A stretch of 64,000 bases of DNA from Arenimonas terrae (GCF_006265115.1 NZ_SMDR01000001.1:1240001-1304000), one strand, 5' to 3'; positions 36,401 to 45,344 are shown, counted from the first letter of the stretch. Program-made: numbers and translations. Notes: generated from the sequence alone by a model not told the origin.

Positions 36401-39400
36401 TCGGCAGCGGCGGCTTCGGCAGCGGCAGCTTCGGCAGCGGCAGCTTCGGCAGCGGCAGCTTCGGCAGCGGCAGCTTCGGCGGCGGCAGCTTCGGCGGCGG
36501 CAGCTTCGGCGGCAGCGGCTTCGGCGGCAGCGGCTTCGGCGGCAGCGGCTTCGGCCGCAGCGGCTTCAGCAGCAGCGGCTTCAGCGGCAGCGGCTTCGGC
36601 GGCAGCGGCTTCGGCGGCAGCAGCTTCAGCGGCAGCGGCTTCGGCGGCAGCAGCTTCAGCGGCAGCGGCTTCGGCGGCAGCGGCTTCAGCAGCAGCGGCT
36701 TCGGCGGCAGCGGCTTCGGCGGCAGCGGCTTCCGCAGCAGCGGCTTCGGCAGCGGCGGCTTCGGCAGCGGCAGCTTCGGCAGCGGCAGCTTCGGCGGCGG
36801 CAGCTTCGGCTTCAGCGGCGGCAGCTTGCTGCTGCAGCGCCGCTTCAGCCGCGGCGAGCTCGTCCGAGGACAGGCCCAGCGCATCCAGATCGGTCTCGCT
36901 CACCGTGAACGCCGGCACGTCGGCCGCAGCCTCCGCGGGCGCTTCGATGAAGGCGTCGAGCGACAGCAGCTCGCGTTCGCCCAGTTCGGAAGCGCCTGCA
37001 TCGGCGTGGGAGGCCGGCACTTCCTCGTAGGTGAACTCGGGCAGGCCCGACAGGTCCGGCGCTTCCATCGGAACGGCGGTCGGCAGCACGCCGACCGGCT
37101 CTTCCGGATGCATCGGCACGACCGGGCTGGTGGCTTCGGGCAGCACGTCGCGCAGGCGCGCGGTGCGCTGCGCAAGCTCGGCATAACTCGACAGCACGGG
37201 GCGCGGGCGCTCCAGCGCCGTGATCACCTCGCGGATCGCAGCGGCGGCCGCAGCCACCACCGCCACGCCCTCGGCGTCCGGCAGTCTCTGGCCGGCGAGC
37301 GAGCGCTTCATGAAGCCTTCGAGCGGCGCGGTGACGTCGGTGAGCGCGGTGACTTCGGTCATCGCGAACGCGCCATTCATCGTATGCACGGCGCGCAGCA
37401 GCGGGTCGGTGACCGGCTGCGGGCCCGCGGCCGCGCAGGCGGCCAGCCAGGCGTCCACCGTTTCCAGGTGCCCGGCGACTTCGGGCTTGAGGATCTCGAA
37501 CAGCACCGGGTCGATCGCGAACTCGTCGCCTTCGACCTCCGCCGCTTCGACAGCCAGCTCCGGCGCAGGTTCCGGCTCCGCCGCGACGACCGGGGCAGGC
37601 ACGACCGCCTCGACGGCAGGCGCCGCGGCCTTCGGGGCCGAGGCAGCGGAAGGCGCCACCGACACCGGCTGGTAGAAAGCTTCTTCGCCGGCGGCGACAC
37701 GGTCGGCCAGCTGCTGGATGCCTTCGAGGTCGGCGTGGACGGTCTCGCCCTGCAGCGCGGCGCGCAGCAGCGGCAGGGTGTTGAAGGCGTTCTCGATCAG
37801 CGACACCACCGCCGGGCTGGCCGGACGCGTGCCGTCGAGCACGCGGTTGAGCATGCTCTCGACCTTCCAGCTGAACTCGCCCAGGGTCTTGGCGCCGACC
37901 AGGCGGCCGCTGCCCTTGAGCGTATGGAACACGCGGCGGATCGGCCGCAGCTGCTCCATGTTGTCGGGCTGCCGGCGCCAGGTCGGCAGCAGCTGCTCGA
38001 GATTGCCGATCTCTTCCTGGAATTCTTCCAGGAAAACTTCGCGGATCTCGTCGTCGATTTCGTCGCTGCTGCCGTCGAAGCCGGGAATGGGCGGGAGTGC
38101 AGGCACGGCGGCCGCCGGGGCCGGCACTTCGACCTGGGCGGGAACGGAGACGGCTTCGACCGGAACGGCCGCTTCGGCCGGAACCGGCGCGGCTTCGGCC
38201 GGTTCGACCGCGGGTTCGGAGAAGGGGTCGAACACGAGGTCGGCCACCGGTTCGGCGGTGGGCTCGGCCGCCGCGATCACGGCCGGATCGATCGCACCCT
38301 CGGGCAGGCTGAAGGCGTCGGTGAGCTCGATGGCCTCGGCGCTGGCCACCGGCGGTTCGACCGCGGGCGCCGGTGTTTCGGGCACCGGGGCAGGCACCGG
38401 AGCGGGCGTCGGCGCGGCTGCCGGCGGCGGCGCGGCGGCGGCCGGGCGCGCGGCGGGCGCGGCCGCAAGTTCTTCCGCAGGCAGCGGCCAGTAGCCCAGC
38501 GCTTCCAGGTTCTGGCGGGCGATCTCGAGGATCTGCTCGCGCTTCGGGCGCCGATCGCGCAGGGCCTCCAGGTAGTACTCCAGGCCGGCCAGGGCATCGG
38601 CGAGGCGGTCCATCTGCTGGCCGTTGGGCACGCGATGGCGGCGCAGCAGTTCGCTTTCGGTAAATCGACGCACGCCGGCGAGGTACTGGGGTGCGTCCTC
38701 GATTTCGAGGATGCGCAGCGCTCCGGCCACTTCCTCGAGCAGGCGCGGCACGTCGGCGAGCTGGGCGTGGTCCCAGTGGGTTTCGACGAAGGCGACGAAA
38801 CACTGGCGGGCCTGGGCGAAGTTGGCGATCGCCTCCTTCACCAGCACCTCGAGCACCTTGCGGGCTTCGGTGCTGGGCAGGCTCGGTTCTTCGGCGGCGG
38901 CCGCGCCCTCGGGGTCGGCATCGGCTTCGCCGAGGCGCGCCACCTGGTCGTCGAGCGAGGCTTCGACGTAAAGCAGGGCGCCGGCGATATCCAGCAGTGC
39001 GGACTCATCGGCGGCGCGCTGGCCGCTGACGATGGCGTGGATGGCGGTGCGCTGGTCCTGGACGACCCGGCGCGGCACGCCGAGTCCCAGCATGCCGAGC
39101 GTGTCGGCGACGCGGTCGAGTGCCTCGACCTGGTCGTTGAGGCCGGCCGCCGGGGCATCGGGCGTGCGCAGGTGCAGGTCGAGCGCGTCCTTGACGCGCA
39201 GCAGGTCTTCCTTGATCGCACCGGCGACGGTGGACAGCAGGGCGCGGTTGCGGCCGCTGAGGCTGCCGCGGGCATGCGCCAGCTCGGATTCGCTGGGCAG
39301 GTATTCGCCCAGGCCGAACACCTGGCGGATCTCGCCGATGCGGCCGTGGTCGGTCGGCGCGTGCGCGACGAAATACAGAAGCTGCCGCGTCAGCTCCAGC

Positions 39401-40191
39401 GGCGGATCGCTGCGGAAGGCGGCGTCGCCGCCCTCGGCCAGGCGCTTGATCTCGCGCTCGACCTTGGCCAGCGCCTGCTTGAGCGGCTTGCTGGCTTCGA
39501 AGGCGTTCTTGGCCAGCGCGTCAAGCGTGCCGGCGGCGACCCAGAACAGCCGGCGCGCATGCTCGGCGTCGGTGATCGGCACCAGCTGTTCGCAGACGTC
39601 GGTCAGGTCGCGGATCGTGGCCGGGCTGTTGTCGTCCTTGAGCCAGCGCAGCAGCGCCGTCTGGAACAGGTTGCGCAGGGTGTCGGCGCGGCGCTTGAGC
39701 TGCTCGGGCGGCAGCGGCTCGGCGGGCCCGCCAGCGGAGGCCGGCAGGGGGCGCGACAGGTCGGGAGAGAACAGCACCGATTCCGACAGACCCTTCTCGC
39801 CGCGCGGTTCGCGCAGCTCGTTGAGCAGGGGCAGCAGGACGATGGGGATGTCGCGGTGGCCGCTCTGCAGCCGCTCGAGGTAGTCGGGCAGCTGCACAAT
39901 GCCGCGCATCAGCGCGGCGTAGCCGGTTTCCCGCTCGGCGACGCGGCCTTCGACCAGCGCCTTCGCAAGCTGCTCCATCTCCTCGGCGACCATGGCCGCG
40001 CCGTACAGCTCGACCATGCGCAGCGTGCCCTGCACCTGGTGCAGGTAGTTGGCGCAGGCCTTGAGCTGCCCCGGGTCCTCGCCGTCCTCGACGTAGGCTT
40101 CGAGCGCCTGGCGCGCCTGGCGCAAGGTCTCGTCGAGCTCGGGCTTGACCCAGGTGAGCGTGGTGAAATCGATGTTTTCGTGCAGCCTCAT
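33481..40191 (-). CDS. chpA: ChpA/PilL, giant hybrid CheA-type histidine kinase of the Pil-Chp system
   Basis: A 2236-residue cytoplasmic kinase controlling twitching motility and surface responses. Domains in order: an Hpt-like module with H51 (HQVQG); two helical modules without a recognisable phospho-His; Hpt with H756 (HTLKGSG); Hpt-like with H936 (HTMNGA); an Ala/Glu tract (about 1121-1316); Hpt with H1475 (HTLKGGARMAG). Then come the dimerisation domain (VRIRADLLDRLVNYAGE), an ATPase domain (MLRNAIAHGLEVP, GRGVGMDVV), a CheW domain and a receiver with D2162 (LLDIEMPRMDG). Length is comparable to ChpA/PilL of pseudomonads and xanthomonads. Its start follows pilJ by 76 bases. Confidence 0.95.
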   Translation of the reverse strand: MRLHENIDFTTLTWVKPELDETLRQARQALEAYVEDGEDPGQLKACANYLHQVQGTLRMVELYGAAMVAEEMEQLAKALVEGRVAERETGYAALMRGIVQLPDYLERLQSGHRDIPIVLLPLLNELREPRGEKGLSESVLFSPDLSRPLPASAGGPAEPLPPEQLKRRADTLRNLFQTALLRWLKDDNSPATIRDLTDVCEQLVPITDAEHARRLFWVAAGTLDALAKNAFEASKPLKQALAKVEREIKRLAEGGDAAFRSDPPLELTRQLLYFVAHAPTDHGRIGEIRQVFGLGEYLPSESELAHARGSLSGRNRALLSTVAGAIKEDLLRVKDALDLHLRTPDAPAAGLNDQVEALDRVADTLGMLGLGVPRRVVQDQRTAIHAIVSGQRAADESALLDIAGALLYVEASLDDQVARLGEADADPEGAAAAEEPSLPSTEARKVLEVLVKEAIANFAQARQCFVAFVETHWDHAQLADVPRLLEEVAGALRILEIEDAPQYLAGVRRFTESELLRRHRVPNGQQMDRLADALAGLEYYLEALRDRRPKREQILEIARQNLEALGYWPLPAEELAAAPAARPAAAAPPPAAAPTPAPVPAPVPETPAPAVEPPVASAEAIELTDAFSLPEGAIDPAVIAAAEPTAEPVADLVFDPFSEPAVEPAEAAPVPAEAAVPVEAVSVPAQVEVPAPAAAVPALPPIPGFDGSSDEIDDEIREVFLEEFQEEIGNLEQLLPTWRRQPDNMEQLRPIRRVFHTLKGSGRLVGAKTLGEFSWKVESMLNRVLDGTRPASPAVVSLIENAFNTLPLLRAALQGETVHADLEGIQQLADRVAAGEEAFYQPVSVAPSAASAPKAAAPAVEAVVPAPVVAAEPEPAPELAVEAAEVEGDEFAIDPVLFEILKPEVAGHLETVDAWLAACAAAGPQPVTDPLLRAVHTMNGAFAMTEVTALTDVTAPLEGFMKRSLAGQRLPDAEGVAVVAAAAAAIREVITALERPRPVLSSYAELAQRTARLRDVLPEATSPVVPMHPEEPVGVLPTAVPMEAPDLSGLPEFTYEEVPASHADAGASELGERELLSLDAFIEAPAEAAADVPAFTVSETDLDALGLSSDELAAAEAALQQQAAAAEAEAAAAEAAAAEAAAAEAAAAEAAAAEAAAAEAAAAEAAAAEAAAAEAAAAEAAAAEAAAAEAAAAEAAAAEAAAAEAAAAEAAAAEAAAAEAAAAEAAAAEAAAAEAAAAEAAAAEAAAAEAAAAEAAAAEAAAAEAAAAEAAAAEAAAAEAAAAEAAAAEAAAAEAAAAEAAAAEAAAAAAEAAAAIAAPAPADDFYGLSLDELEALTSPDAAVAAAPESVAELPVETIEVSTLDVLDFEVVEVVEAVEPAEAVEEAAPVEAAVVAETVEAELDDGQDESASQVPLALDPDDPDAELDTSDIDVDLLDIFLEESGDLLDHSDGLLASLRDNTTDRELVIGLQRDLHTLKGGARMAGIYPVGELGHAMESLLEVVAEGRRELDQTGVVVLERAFDRLHGMVTRVGERKAIVLPANLIAQIDALAKGRPLEVTGTAAPAPAQARPAATETALDRKAAAAEEAAVVRPVLAPRTGAANEMAPLSAPIEGLGEEDDGSGVRAPQEQVRIRADLLDRLVNYAGEVAIYRARLEQQLGAFRANLGELGQTTTRLREQLRKLDIETEAQIIARYQREGDTGDETFDPLELDRFTTQQQLSRSLSESAADLVSLQGSLDDLTRQYETLLLQQSRVSSDLQEGLMRTRMVPFDALVPRLRRVLRQSGSETGKQVNLKVDGASGEMDRNVLDRMTAPLEHMLRNAIAHGLEVPADRRKLKKPEEGTVRIQVQREGSEVVLKVSDDGKGLDKEAIRKKAIERGLLKADAEVSDQTLYGFILETGFSTAQSVSRLAGRGVGMDVVYSEIRQLGGSLSIESEVGKGSTFTIRLPFTLAVTQAVFVKIGDTSFAVPIASVQGVGRMSRAELDKQLATDTPAFTYAGESYAIHDLGRLIGHAPAKAQDSLQMPLLLARSGDLRAAICIDQVLGSKEIVVKPVGPQVNSIPGIFGATIMGDGRVVVILDVAPLVRRQASIDRSVELAAAAPAPVARRIPAVMVVDDSITMRKVTGRVLERHNFEVLTAKDGVDAIEKMAERVPDLMLLDIEMPRMDGYELAQNMKSDPRLKDVPIIMITSRTGEKHRQRAFDIGVNRYLGKPYQEVELMRNVFEMLGMEPVNA
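36276..36821 (-). repeat. EAAAA-coding 15-bp tandem repeat inside chpA
   Basis: On the coding (minus) strand the unit is GCC GCC GCT GCC GAA with synonymous Ala variants. Glu codons occur at exactly 15-base spacing from 36805-36807 down to 36280-36282: 36 Glu (residues 1129 to 1304) with no insertion or deletion. An irregular Glu stands just outside each end. Every Glu codon is GAA, while Ala codons vary among GCC, GCT, GCA and GCG. The protein segment should be a long acidic alpha-helix. Confidence 0.97.
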
Positions 40192-40267
40192 GCCGAGGTC
40201 CTGTCAGGGTGTGGACGCCGGGAGGAACGTCCGCACCGGAGTGATGCCAGGGGCAAGCCGGGGTGGG

Positions 40268-42313
40268 TCAACCCGGCAGCTTGAAGTCCGCGACCGAACG
40301 GCGCAGGTCGGCGGCCAGCTGGGCGAGGTTTCCGATCGACTCCGCCGTCTGGTTCGCGCCTTGCGACGTCTGGGTGGTGATCTCCTGAATCACGCTCATG
40401 GTGGCCGTGATGTTGGTCGCCGCGGTGGACTGCTGGCGGGCCGCCTGGGAGATGTTCTGGATGAGGTCGGCGAGGTCGTTGGACACCTTTTCAATCTCGC
40501 CCAGGGCCAGGCCCGCGTCCTCGGCGAGTCGGGCACCGGCCACCACTTCCGCGGTGGTCTGTTCCATCGAGCTCACGGCTTCGTTGGTGTCGGACTGAAT
40601 GGTCTGCACCAGGGCCTCGATTCGCTTGGTCGCGTTCGAGGCGCGCTCCGCGAGTCGCTGCACTTCGTCGGCCACGACCGCGAAGCCTCGGCCCGCTTCA
40701 CCGGCGGAGGCCGCCTGGATCGCGGCGTTCAGCGCGAGGATGTTGGTCTGCTCCGAGATGTCGTTGATCAGTTCCACGATCGAGCCGATTTCCTGGGAGC
40801 TTTCGCCCAGTCGCTTGATTCGCTTCGAGGTTTCCTGGATCTGGTCACGGATGTTGTCCATGCCCTGGATCGTCTGGCGCACCACTTCGGCGCCCTTGGC
40901 GGCGATCTGCACGGAGCGCTGCGCCACGTCGGCCGATTCGGCGGAGTTCTTCGACACCTCGTCGATGGAGCTCGCGATCTCGTTGATCTGGGCCGAGGCG
41001 CTGGTGATCTGCTGCGCCTGGTGTTCCGCCGCTTCCGCCAGGTGCATCGCGGTGGCCTGGGTTTCCTGGGCCGCCGCGGCGACCTGCACCGCGGTTTCGT
41101 TAATCGTCGACACCAGGGATCGCAGCGCTTCGACCGCGAAGTTGATGGAGTCGGCGATCGCGCCGGTGATGTCCTCGGTGACGGTGGCCTTTACGGTCAG
41201 GTCGCCTTCGGCGAGCGAACCCATTTCGTCCAGCAGGCGCAGAATCGCCTCCTGGTTACGCTGGTTCAGCTCCTGGGTGGTGCCGAGGCGGCGACGCTGG
41301 TCGCGGAAGATGGTGAACAGCAGTCCCAGCAGGCCGATGACCGCGCCGGCGCCGCCGGCGACCGCCCAGTAGTTATTGGGGAAGACGCGCTGGAGATTGA
41401 TGGAGTCGAAGCTGGCGAACAGCGCCTGGCTGTTCTCGAGCAGCACGTTGGACTCTTCCGAGATCTGGGTCGCCGCGCCCTGCACTTCGGCCAGGTCGGC
41501 GGAGGCGCCGAGCACGGTGTCCAGGTCGCCCTGGGCCTCGGTGTAGAGGGTTTCCACCGCGGCCAGCGCGGCCAGGCCGGCCGGGCTGGTGATGCGGTTC
41601 ACGCCCAGTTCGGCGTTGCCTTCCTTGAAGCCCTGCAGCACCTGCGCGAACACGGTGGCGTCGCGCGAGAGCGCGTCGGCCGCCGAGACGGTGTTCTCGC
41701 CGCCGGCGACGATTTCCGTCACGCGGCGGGACATGCGGTCGGCCAGCACGATCTGGCGGTTGGCGATGGAGATCTGCGAGGCCGGGGCGTTGGCGTCGGA
41801 GAGCGAGCGCACCACTTCGTCGAGCTGGAAGGCCAGTCGCGGCACGCGGGCGGTGAACTGCGCCGCGGTGTCGGAGAGGTTGAGCACGTCTTCCTCGGAC
41901 TGGGTGATTCGCTCGGCGGCGGCGGCCATCGGGGTCCAGGTGTCGGTCACCTTGGCCAGGGCGCTGCTGACGCCGATGGCGTTGTTGTCGCCTTCGTAGC
42001 CGTCGACGCCCTCGGTGTCGCTGCCGGTACGCAGCGCGCCGACGATCGAGTCGATGCGCGACTTGGTCGCCTTGAACTCGGTGAAGGCGTCGGCGTTGCC
42101 GTCGACCGCCTCCTGGGTGTACTTCGCGAGCTGCTGCGAGAGCACCTGCAGGTCCGCCGTCAGGCCTCGCGCGTTGTTTTCCTTGTTGTTGAGGAAAGCC
42201 GCGTAGAGGAAGTTGGCGCCGAACACCAGCAGCGAGATGATCAGGATGAACGCCCAGAAGCCCAGGCCGAAATTAGTTAGCTTGTCGGTGAACGAGCGCG
42301 CATTAGTGCTCAT
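40268..42313 (-). CDS. pilJ: Methyl-accepting chemotaxis protein PilJ
   Basis: Transmembrane receptor of the Pil-Chp system, 681 residues. TM1 is about residues 16-40 ([21 protein letters not shown]). A helical PilJ-type periplasmic sensor follows, then TM2 around [21 protein letters not shown], a HAMP-like linker and the cytoplasmic signalling rod. The rod's tip has [20 protein letters not shown] then [18 protein letters not shown]. It transmits pilus-derived signals through PilI and ChpC to ChpA. Located between pilI and chpA. Confidence 0.95.
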   Translation of the reverse strand: MSTNARSFTDKLTNFGLGFWAFILIISLLVFGANFLYAAFLNNKENNARGLTADLQVLSQQLAKYTQEAVDGNADAFTEFKATKSRIDSIVGALRTGSDTEGVDGYEGDNNAIGVSSALAKVTDTWTPMAAAAERITQSEEDVLNLSDTAAQFTARVPRLAFQLDEVVRSLSDANAPASQISIANRQIVLADRMSRRVTEIVAGGENTVSAADALSRDATVFAQVLQGFKEGNAELGVNRITSPAGLAALAAVETLYTEAQGDLDTVLGASADLAEVQGAATQISEESNVLLENSQALFASFDSINLQRVFPNNYWAVAGGAGAVIGLLGLLFTIFRDQRRRLGTTQELNQRNQEAILRLLDEMGSLAEGDLTVKATVTEDITGAIADSINFAVEALRSLVSTINETAVQVAAAAQETQATAMHLAEAAEHQAQQITSASAQINEIASSIDEVSKNSAESADVAQRSVQIAAKGAEVVRQTIQGMDNIRDQIQETSKRIKRLGESSQEIGSIVELINDISEQTNILALNAAIQAASAGEAGRGFAVVADEVQRLAERASNATKRIEALVQTIQSDTNEAVSSMEQTTAEVVAGARLAEDAGLALGEIEKVSNDLADLIQNISQAARQQSTAATNITATMSVIQEITTQTSQGANQTAESIGNLAQLAADLRRSVADFKLPG

Positions 42314-42368
42314 GACTGGACCTCAACCCCTGTTTAAAGACCAACATTTGAAGTACTTGAGTGGCCAC

Positions 42369-42929
42369 TTAGGCGGTGGCCTGGCGGAATTCGGGAGTAC
42401 GCGTGAGCAGGGACATGTTGAACACGCCCCAGGTCTGTTCGGCCAGCCGGTAGGCCTGGCCGACGAAATGACCGTAACGGCCATCGTTCTCGCCGGACAG
42501 CTCGGCCCGGTGCGAATCGTTGAAGGTACGCTGGCCGAACAGCTCGTCGATGATCACCGCGACGTTGCCGCCGGCCTGGCGCACCACCAGGCAGCGCTGG
42601 CCTTCGTGCACGACCGTGCGCTCGCCTTCCAGGAACTGCTTGAGGTCGACCACGGGCAGCAGGCTGCCGCGCACGTTGGCGACGCCGAGCATCCAGGTAT
42701 GCGAGCCCGGGACCGGTGTCACGGGCGGAAGCGGCAGGATCTCGACCACTTCGTCGAAGGACGACACCAGGCGGCGCTGGCCCAGGCGGAAACCGACGCC
42801 GCGCCAGTGGCCCGGCGCCTCGACCATTTCCGGCCGGCCCGCGACGTGGGCGAGGGAACGCTCCTCGTAGTCGAGCAGGGTCTCGAAGGGGCCGGAGCGC
42901 TTGTTCTGCGAGGGCGAGGTCTTGGCCAT
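42369..42929 (-). CDS. pilI: CheW-like adaptor PilI
   Basis: A 186-residue CheW homologue coupling PilJ to ChpA. ATG 42929 was chosen because it follows the pilG stop by only 7 bases and gives the usual PilI N-terminus with SGPFETLLDYEERSLAH. Typical core segments are WRGVGFRLGQRRLVSSFDEV, WMLGVANVRGSLLPVVDLKQ and VIIDELFGQRTF. Part of the pilG-pilI-pilJ-chpA-chpB-chpC operon. Confidence 0.93.
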   Translation of the reverse strand: MAKTSPSQNKRSGPFETLLDYEERSLAHVAGRPEMVEAPGHWRGVGFRLGQRRLVSSFDEVVEILPLPPVTPVPGSHTWMLGVANVRGSLLPVVDLKQFLEGERTVVHEGQRCLVVRQAGGNVAVIIDELFGQRTFNDSHRAELSGENDGRYGHFVGQAYRLAEQTWGVFNMSLLTRTPEFRQATA

Positions 42930-42936
42930 GGCGGAA

Positions 42937-43326
42937 TCAGCCGGCCGGAACGTACTTGCGGATGGCCGAAAGCAGCTCATCGCGGGTGAAGGGCTTGGTC
43001 AGGTACTGCTCCGAGCCGACGATGCGGCCGCGCGCCTTGTCGAACAGGCCGTCCTTGGACGACAGCATGATCACGGGCGTGCCCTTGAACATCTGGTTGT
43101 TCTTGATCAACGCACAGGTCTGATAACCATCGAGCCGCGGCATCATGATGTCGACGAAGACGATCTGCGGCTGGTGGTCGGCGATCTTGGCGAGCGCCTC
43201 GAAGCCGTCGGTCGCCGTCACCACATCGCAACCCTCCTTCTTGAGCAGGGTCTCGGCGGTCCGGCGGATCGTCTTCGAGTCGTCAATGACCATGACCCGC
43301 AAGCCGGCCAGGTGGTTTTCGTCCAT
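42937..43326 (-). CDS. pilG: Twitching motility response regulator PilG
   Basis: A 129-residue stand-alone receiver. The sequence VMVIDDSKTIRRTAETLLKK, phospho-acceptor D59 in VFVDIMMPRLDGYQTCALIK, and SSKDGLFDKARGRIVGS then YLTKPF are close to PilG and distinct from PilH. It promotes pilus extension through the assembly machinery. ATG 43326 is preceded by GGGGAG; an ATG four codons upstream is the alternative start. First gene of the operon; no pilH follows it. Confidence 0.95.
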   Translation of the reverse strand: MDENHLAGLRVMVIDDSKTIRRTAETLLKKEGCDVVTATDGFEALAKIADHQPQIVFVDIMMPRLDGYQTCALIKNNQMFKGTPVIMLSSKDGLFDKARGRIVGSEQYLTKPFTRDELLSAIRKYVPAG

Positions 43327-43392
43327 CTCACTCCCCATAACAATGCAGTCCCTGGCTGCGCGGGCGCCGTCCGGCAGCCCGCAGATTCCTAG

Positions 43393-43423
43393 CTTATATC
43401 CCAGCCGCGCCCAAATGTGTCAA
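43393..43423 (-). promoter_or_regulatory. Sigma-70-like promoter of the pilG-chpC operon
   Basis: On the minus strand TTGACA (43423-43418) is a perfect -35 and TATAAG (43398-43393) a good -10, separated by 19 bases; the overlapping GATATA gives a 17-base spacing. Transcription would begin near 43386, about 60 bases before the pilG start. It lies in the divergent gap with gshB. Confidence 0.65.
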
Positions 43424-43491
43424 GCGCGTCCCGGTTCGAACGTGACCGCCTGCACGGTCCACCGGAGGCCCTGCTAGGCTAGGCGCCCGGG

Positions 43492-44469
43492 ATGACGGAG
43501 ATGCAGGCGCCGATGGCACTGGACGTGGCCGTGGTGATGGACCCGATCGGCAAGATCAAGATCGGCAAGGATACAAGCTTCGCGATGATGCTTGAGGCCC
43601 AGCGTCGCGGGCACCGCCTGCACTACGTGGTCCCAGGCGGCCTGTCGCTCGATGGCGCGAGGCCGATGGCCCGCCTCGCCCCGGCCCAGGTCCGGGACGA
43701 TCCGGCCGACTGGTACTGCCTGGGCGCGGTGTCCACGCGGCCGCTGGCCGAGATGGACGTGGTGCTGATGCGCACCGACCCGCCGGTGGACGCGGACTAC
43801 CTGCACGACAGCCACATCCTTTCCCTGGCCCAGGACGCGGGCGTGCTGGTGGTCAACGACCCCCGCGGCCTTCGCGACCTGAACGAGAAGCTCGGCGCCC
43901 TGCTCTTCCCCCAGTGCTGCCCGCCGACCCGGGTGTCCCGGGACGCGGCCGAACTCAAGGCCTTCGTGGCCGAACACGGGGACGCGGTACTCAAACCCCT
44001 GGACGGCATGGGCGGCCGCTCGATCTTCCGGGTCCGGGCCGGCGACCCGAACCTGAACGTGATCCTGGAAACCCTGACCGAAAGCGGCCGCCACCTGGCC
44101 CTGGCCCAGCGCTACCTGCCGGAAATCACCGACGGCGACAAGCGCATCCTGCTGGTGGACGGTGAGCCTGTGCCGTACTGCCTGGCGCGCATCCCGCAGG
44201 GCGACGAGTTCCGCGGCAACCTGGCCGCGGGCGGCCGCGGCGAGGGCCGGCCCCTGTCGGACCGCGACCGCTGGATCGCCGCCCAGGTCGGCCCCGAGCT
44301 CAAGCGCCGGGGCATGCTCTTCGTCGGCCTGGACGTGATCGGCGACTGGCTGACCGAGGTCAACGTCACCAGCCCGACCTGCGTGCGCGAGCTCGACGCC
44401 CAGTTCGGCCTGAACATCGCCGGCCAGCTGTTCGACGCCATCGAGGCCCGCCGGGCCGGCCGCGGCTGA
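43492..44469 (+). CDS. gshB: Glutathione synthetase GshB
   Basis: ATP-grasp ligase joining gamma-glutamylcysteine and glycine. The 325-residue form begins at ATG 43492; in-frame ATGs at 43501 and 43513 are also possible, the latter nearest the family core ALDVAVVMDPIGKIKIGKDTS. Motifs: LMRTDPPVDADYLH, VLKPLDGMGGRSIFR of the ATP-grasp, and FVGLDVIGDWLTEVNVTSPT. It is divergent from pilG and 1 base ahead of tonB, an order common in gammaproteobacteria. Confidence 0.95.
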   Translation: MTEMQAPMALDVAVVMDPIGKIKIGKDTSFAMMLEAQRRGHRLHYVVPGGLSLDGARPMARLAPAQVRDDPADWYCLGAVSTRPLAEMDVVLMRTDPPVDADYLHDSHILSLAQDAGVLVVNDPRGLRDLNEKLGALLFPQCCPPTRVSRDAAELKAFVAEHGDAVLKPLDGMGGRSIFRVRAGDPNLNVILETLTESGRHLALAQRYLPEITDGDKRILLVDGEPVPYCLARIPQGDEFRGNLAAGGRGEGRPLSDRDRWIAAQVGPELKRRGMLFVGLDVIGDWLTEVNVTSPTCVRELDAQFGLNIAGQLFDAIEARRAGRG

Positions 44470-44470
44470 G

Positions 44471-45340
44471 ATGGCGGCCGTCGTTCCCGGCCAGATCGGC
44501 CCCGCCGAGCGGCTCAGTGCCACCCTGGCGCTGTCCCTGGTCGCTTTCGGGGTGCTGATCCTGGGCGTGGGCTTCGCCCGGGATGCCGCCGCCCCGGTCA
44601 CCCCGACCCTGGACGTGATCCTGACCGAGACCCGCAGCGACGAGGCCCCGGAGGACGCGGACTTCATCGCCCAGGCCAACAACCAGGGCGGCGGCGACCA
44701 GGACCGGGCGCAACGCCCGCGCGAAGAGCAGCTGGCCCCGGTGCCCAAGCCCGACCCGGGCCTGTCCCCGGAAGTCCTGATCGCCCAGGCCCCGCCGCCC
44801 GAACCGGAACCGACCCCGCGCCTGCTGACCACCACCGGCGCCAGCGACCGCGCCCTGCCCCTGCCCAAGGACCAGCGCGACACCGAGCCCAGCGCCCTGC
44901 CCCAGGGCCGCGAACTGATCGAGCAGAACATGGAGATGGCGCGCCTGGCCGCCGAGATCGAGCGCCGCCAGGAGCTGCTGGCCAAGCGCCCCCGCCGCAA
45001 GTTCGTCACCGCCAGCACCCGCGAATACGAATACGCGACCTATCTGCGGGCCTGGGTCGCCAAGGTCGAACGCGTCGGCAACCTCAACTACCCCGACGAG
45101 GCGCGCCGCCGCGGCCTGGGCGGGCGCCTGGTGATCACCGTGGCCGTGCAGCGCGACGGCAGCATCGAGGAGATCGTGCTCAACCGCAGCAGCGGCCTGG
45201 GCGTGCTCGACCAGGCGGCGATGCGCAGCGTGCGCCTGGCCGAACCCTTCCCGCCGCTGCCGGCGACCAAGGAAAACATCGACGTGCTGCACATCACCCG
45301 CACCTTCGACTACCTCAACGGCACGGTCGCCACCGAATAG
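44471..45340 (+). CDS. tonB: TonB-family energy transducer
   Basis: A 289-residue inner-membrane protein with one N-terminal helix (about residues 17-37, LALSLVAFGVLILGVGF). A long Pro- and charge-rich periplasmic region (about 40-200) follows, then a C-terminal TonB domain with YPDEARRRGLGGRLVITVAV and SGLGVLDQAAMRSV. It would couple proton motive force from ExbBD, not in this window, to outer-membrane transporters. Often annotated TonB next to gshB and pilG. Confidence 0.9.
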   Translation: MAAVVPGQIGPAERLSATLALSLVAFGVLILGVGFARDAAAPVTPTLDVILTETRSDEAPEDADFIAQANNQGGGDQDRAQRPREEQLAPVPKPDPGLSPEVLIAQAPPPEPEPTPRLLTTTGASDRALPLPKDQRDTEPSALPQGRELIEQNMEMARLAAEIERRQELLAKRPRRKFVTASTREYEYATYLRAWVAKVERVGNLNYPDEARRRGLGGRLVITVAVQRDGSIEEIVLNRSSGLGVLDQAAMRSVRLAEPFPPLPATKENIDVLHITRTFDYLNGTVATE

Positions 45341-45344
45341 TGCG

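Noticed and set aside
36245-36830. Possible CRISPR array or satellite DNA
   Set aside because: The 15-bp units are contiguous, in frame and code for EAAAA in chpA; there are no spacers.
33172-40284. A 2370-codon open frame on the plus strand opposite chpA
   Set aside because: It is antisense to a clear ChpA protein, its composition is His/Arg/Gly-rich and repetitive (GSGGFG from the EAAAA repeat), and it has no recognisable domain. Long antisense frames are expected at this GC content.
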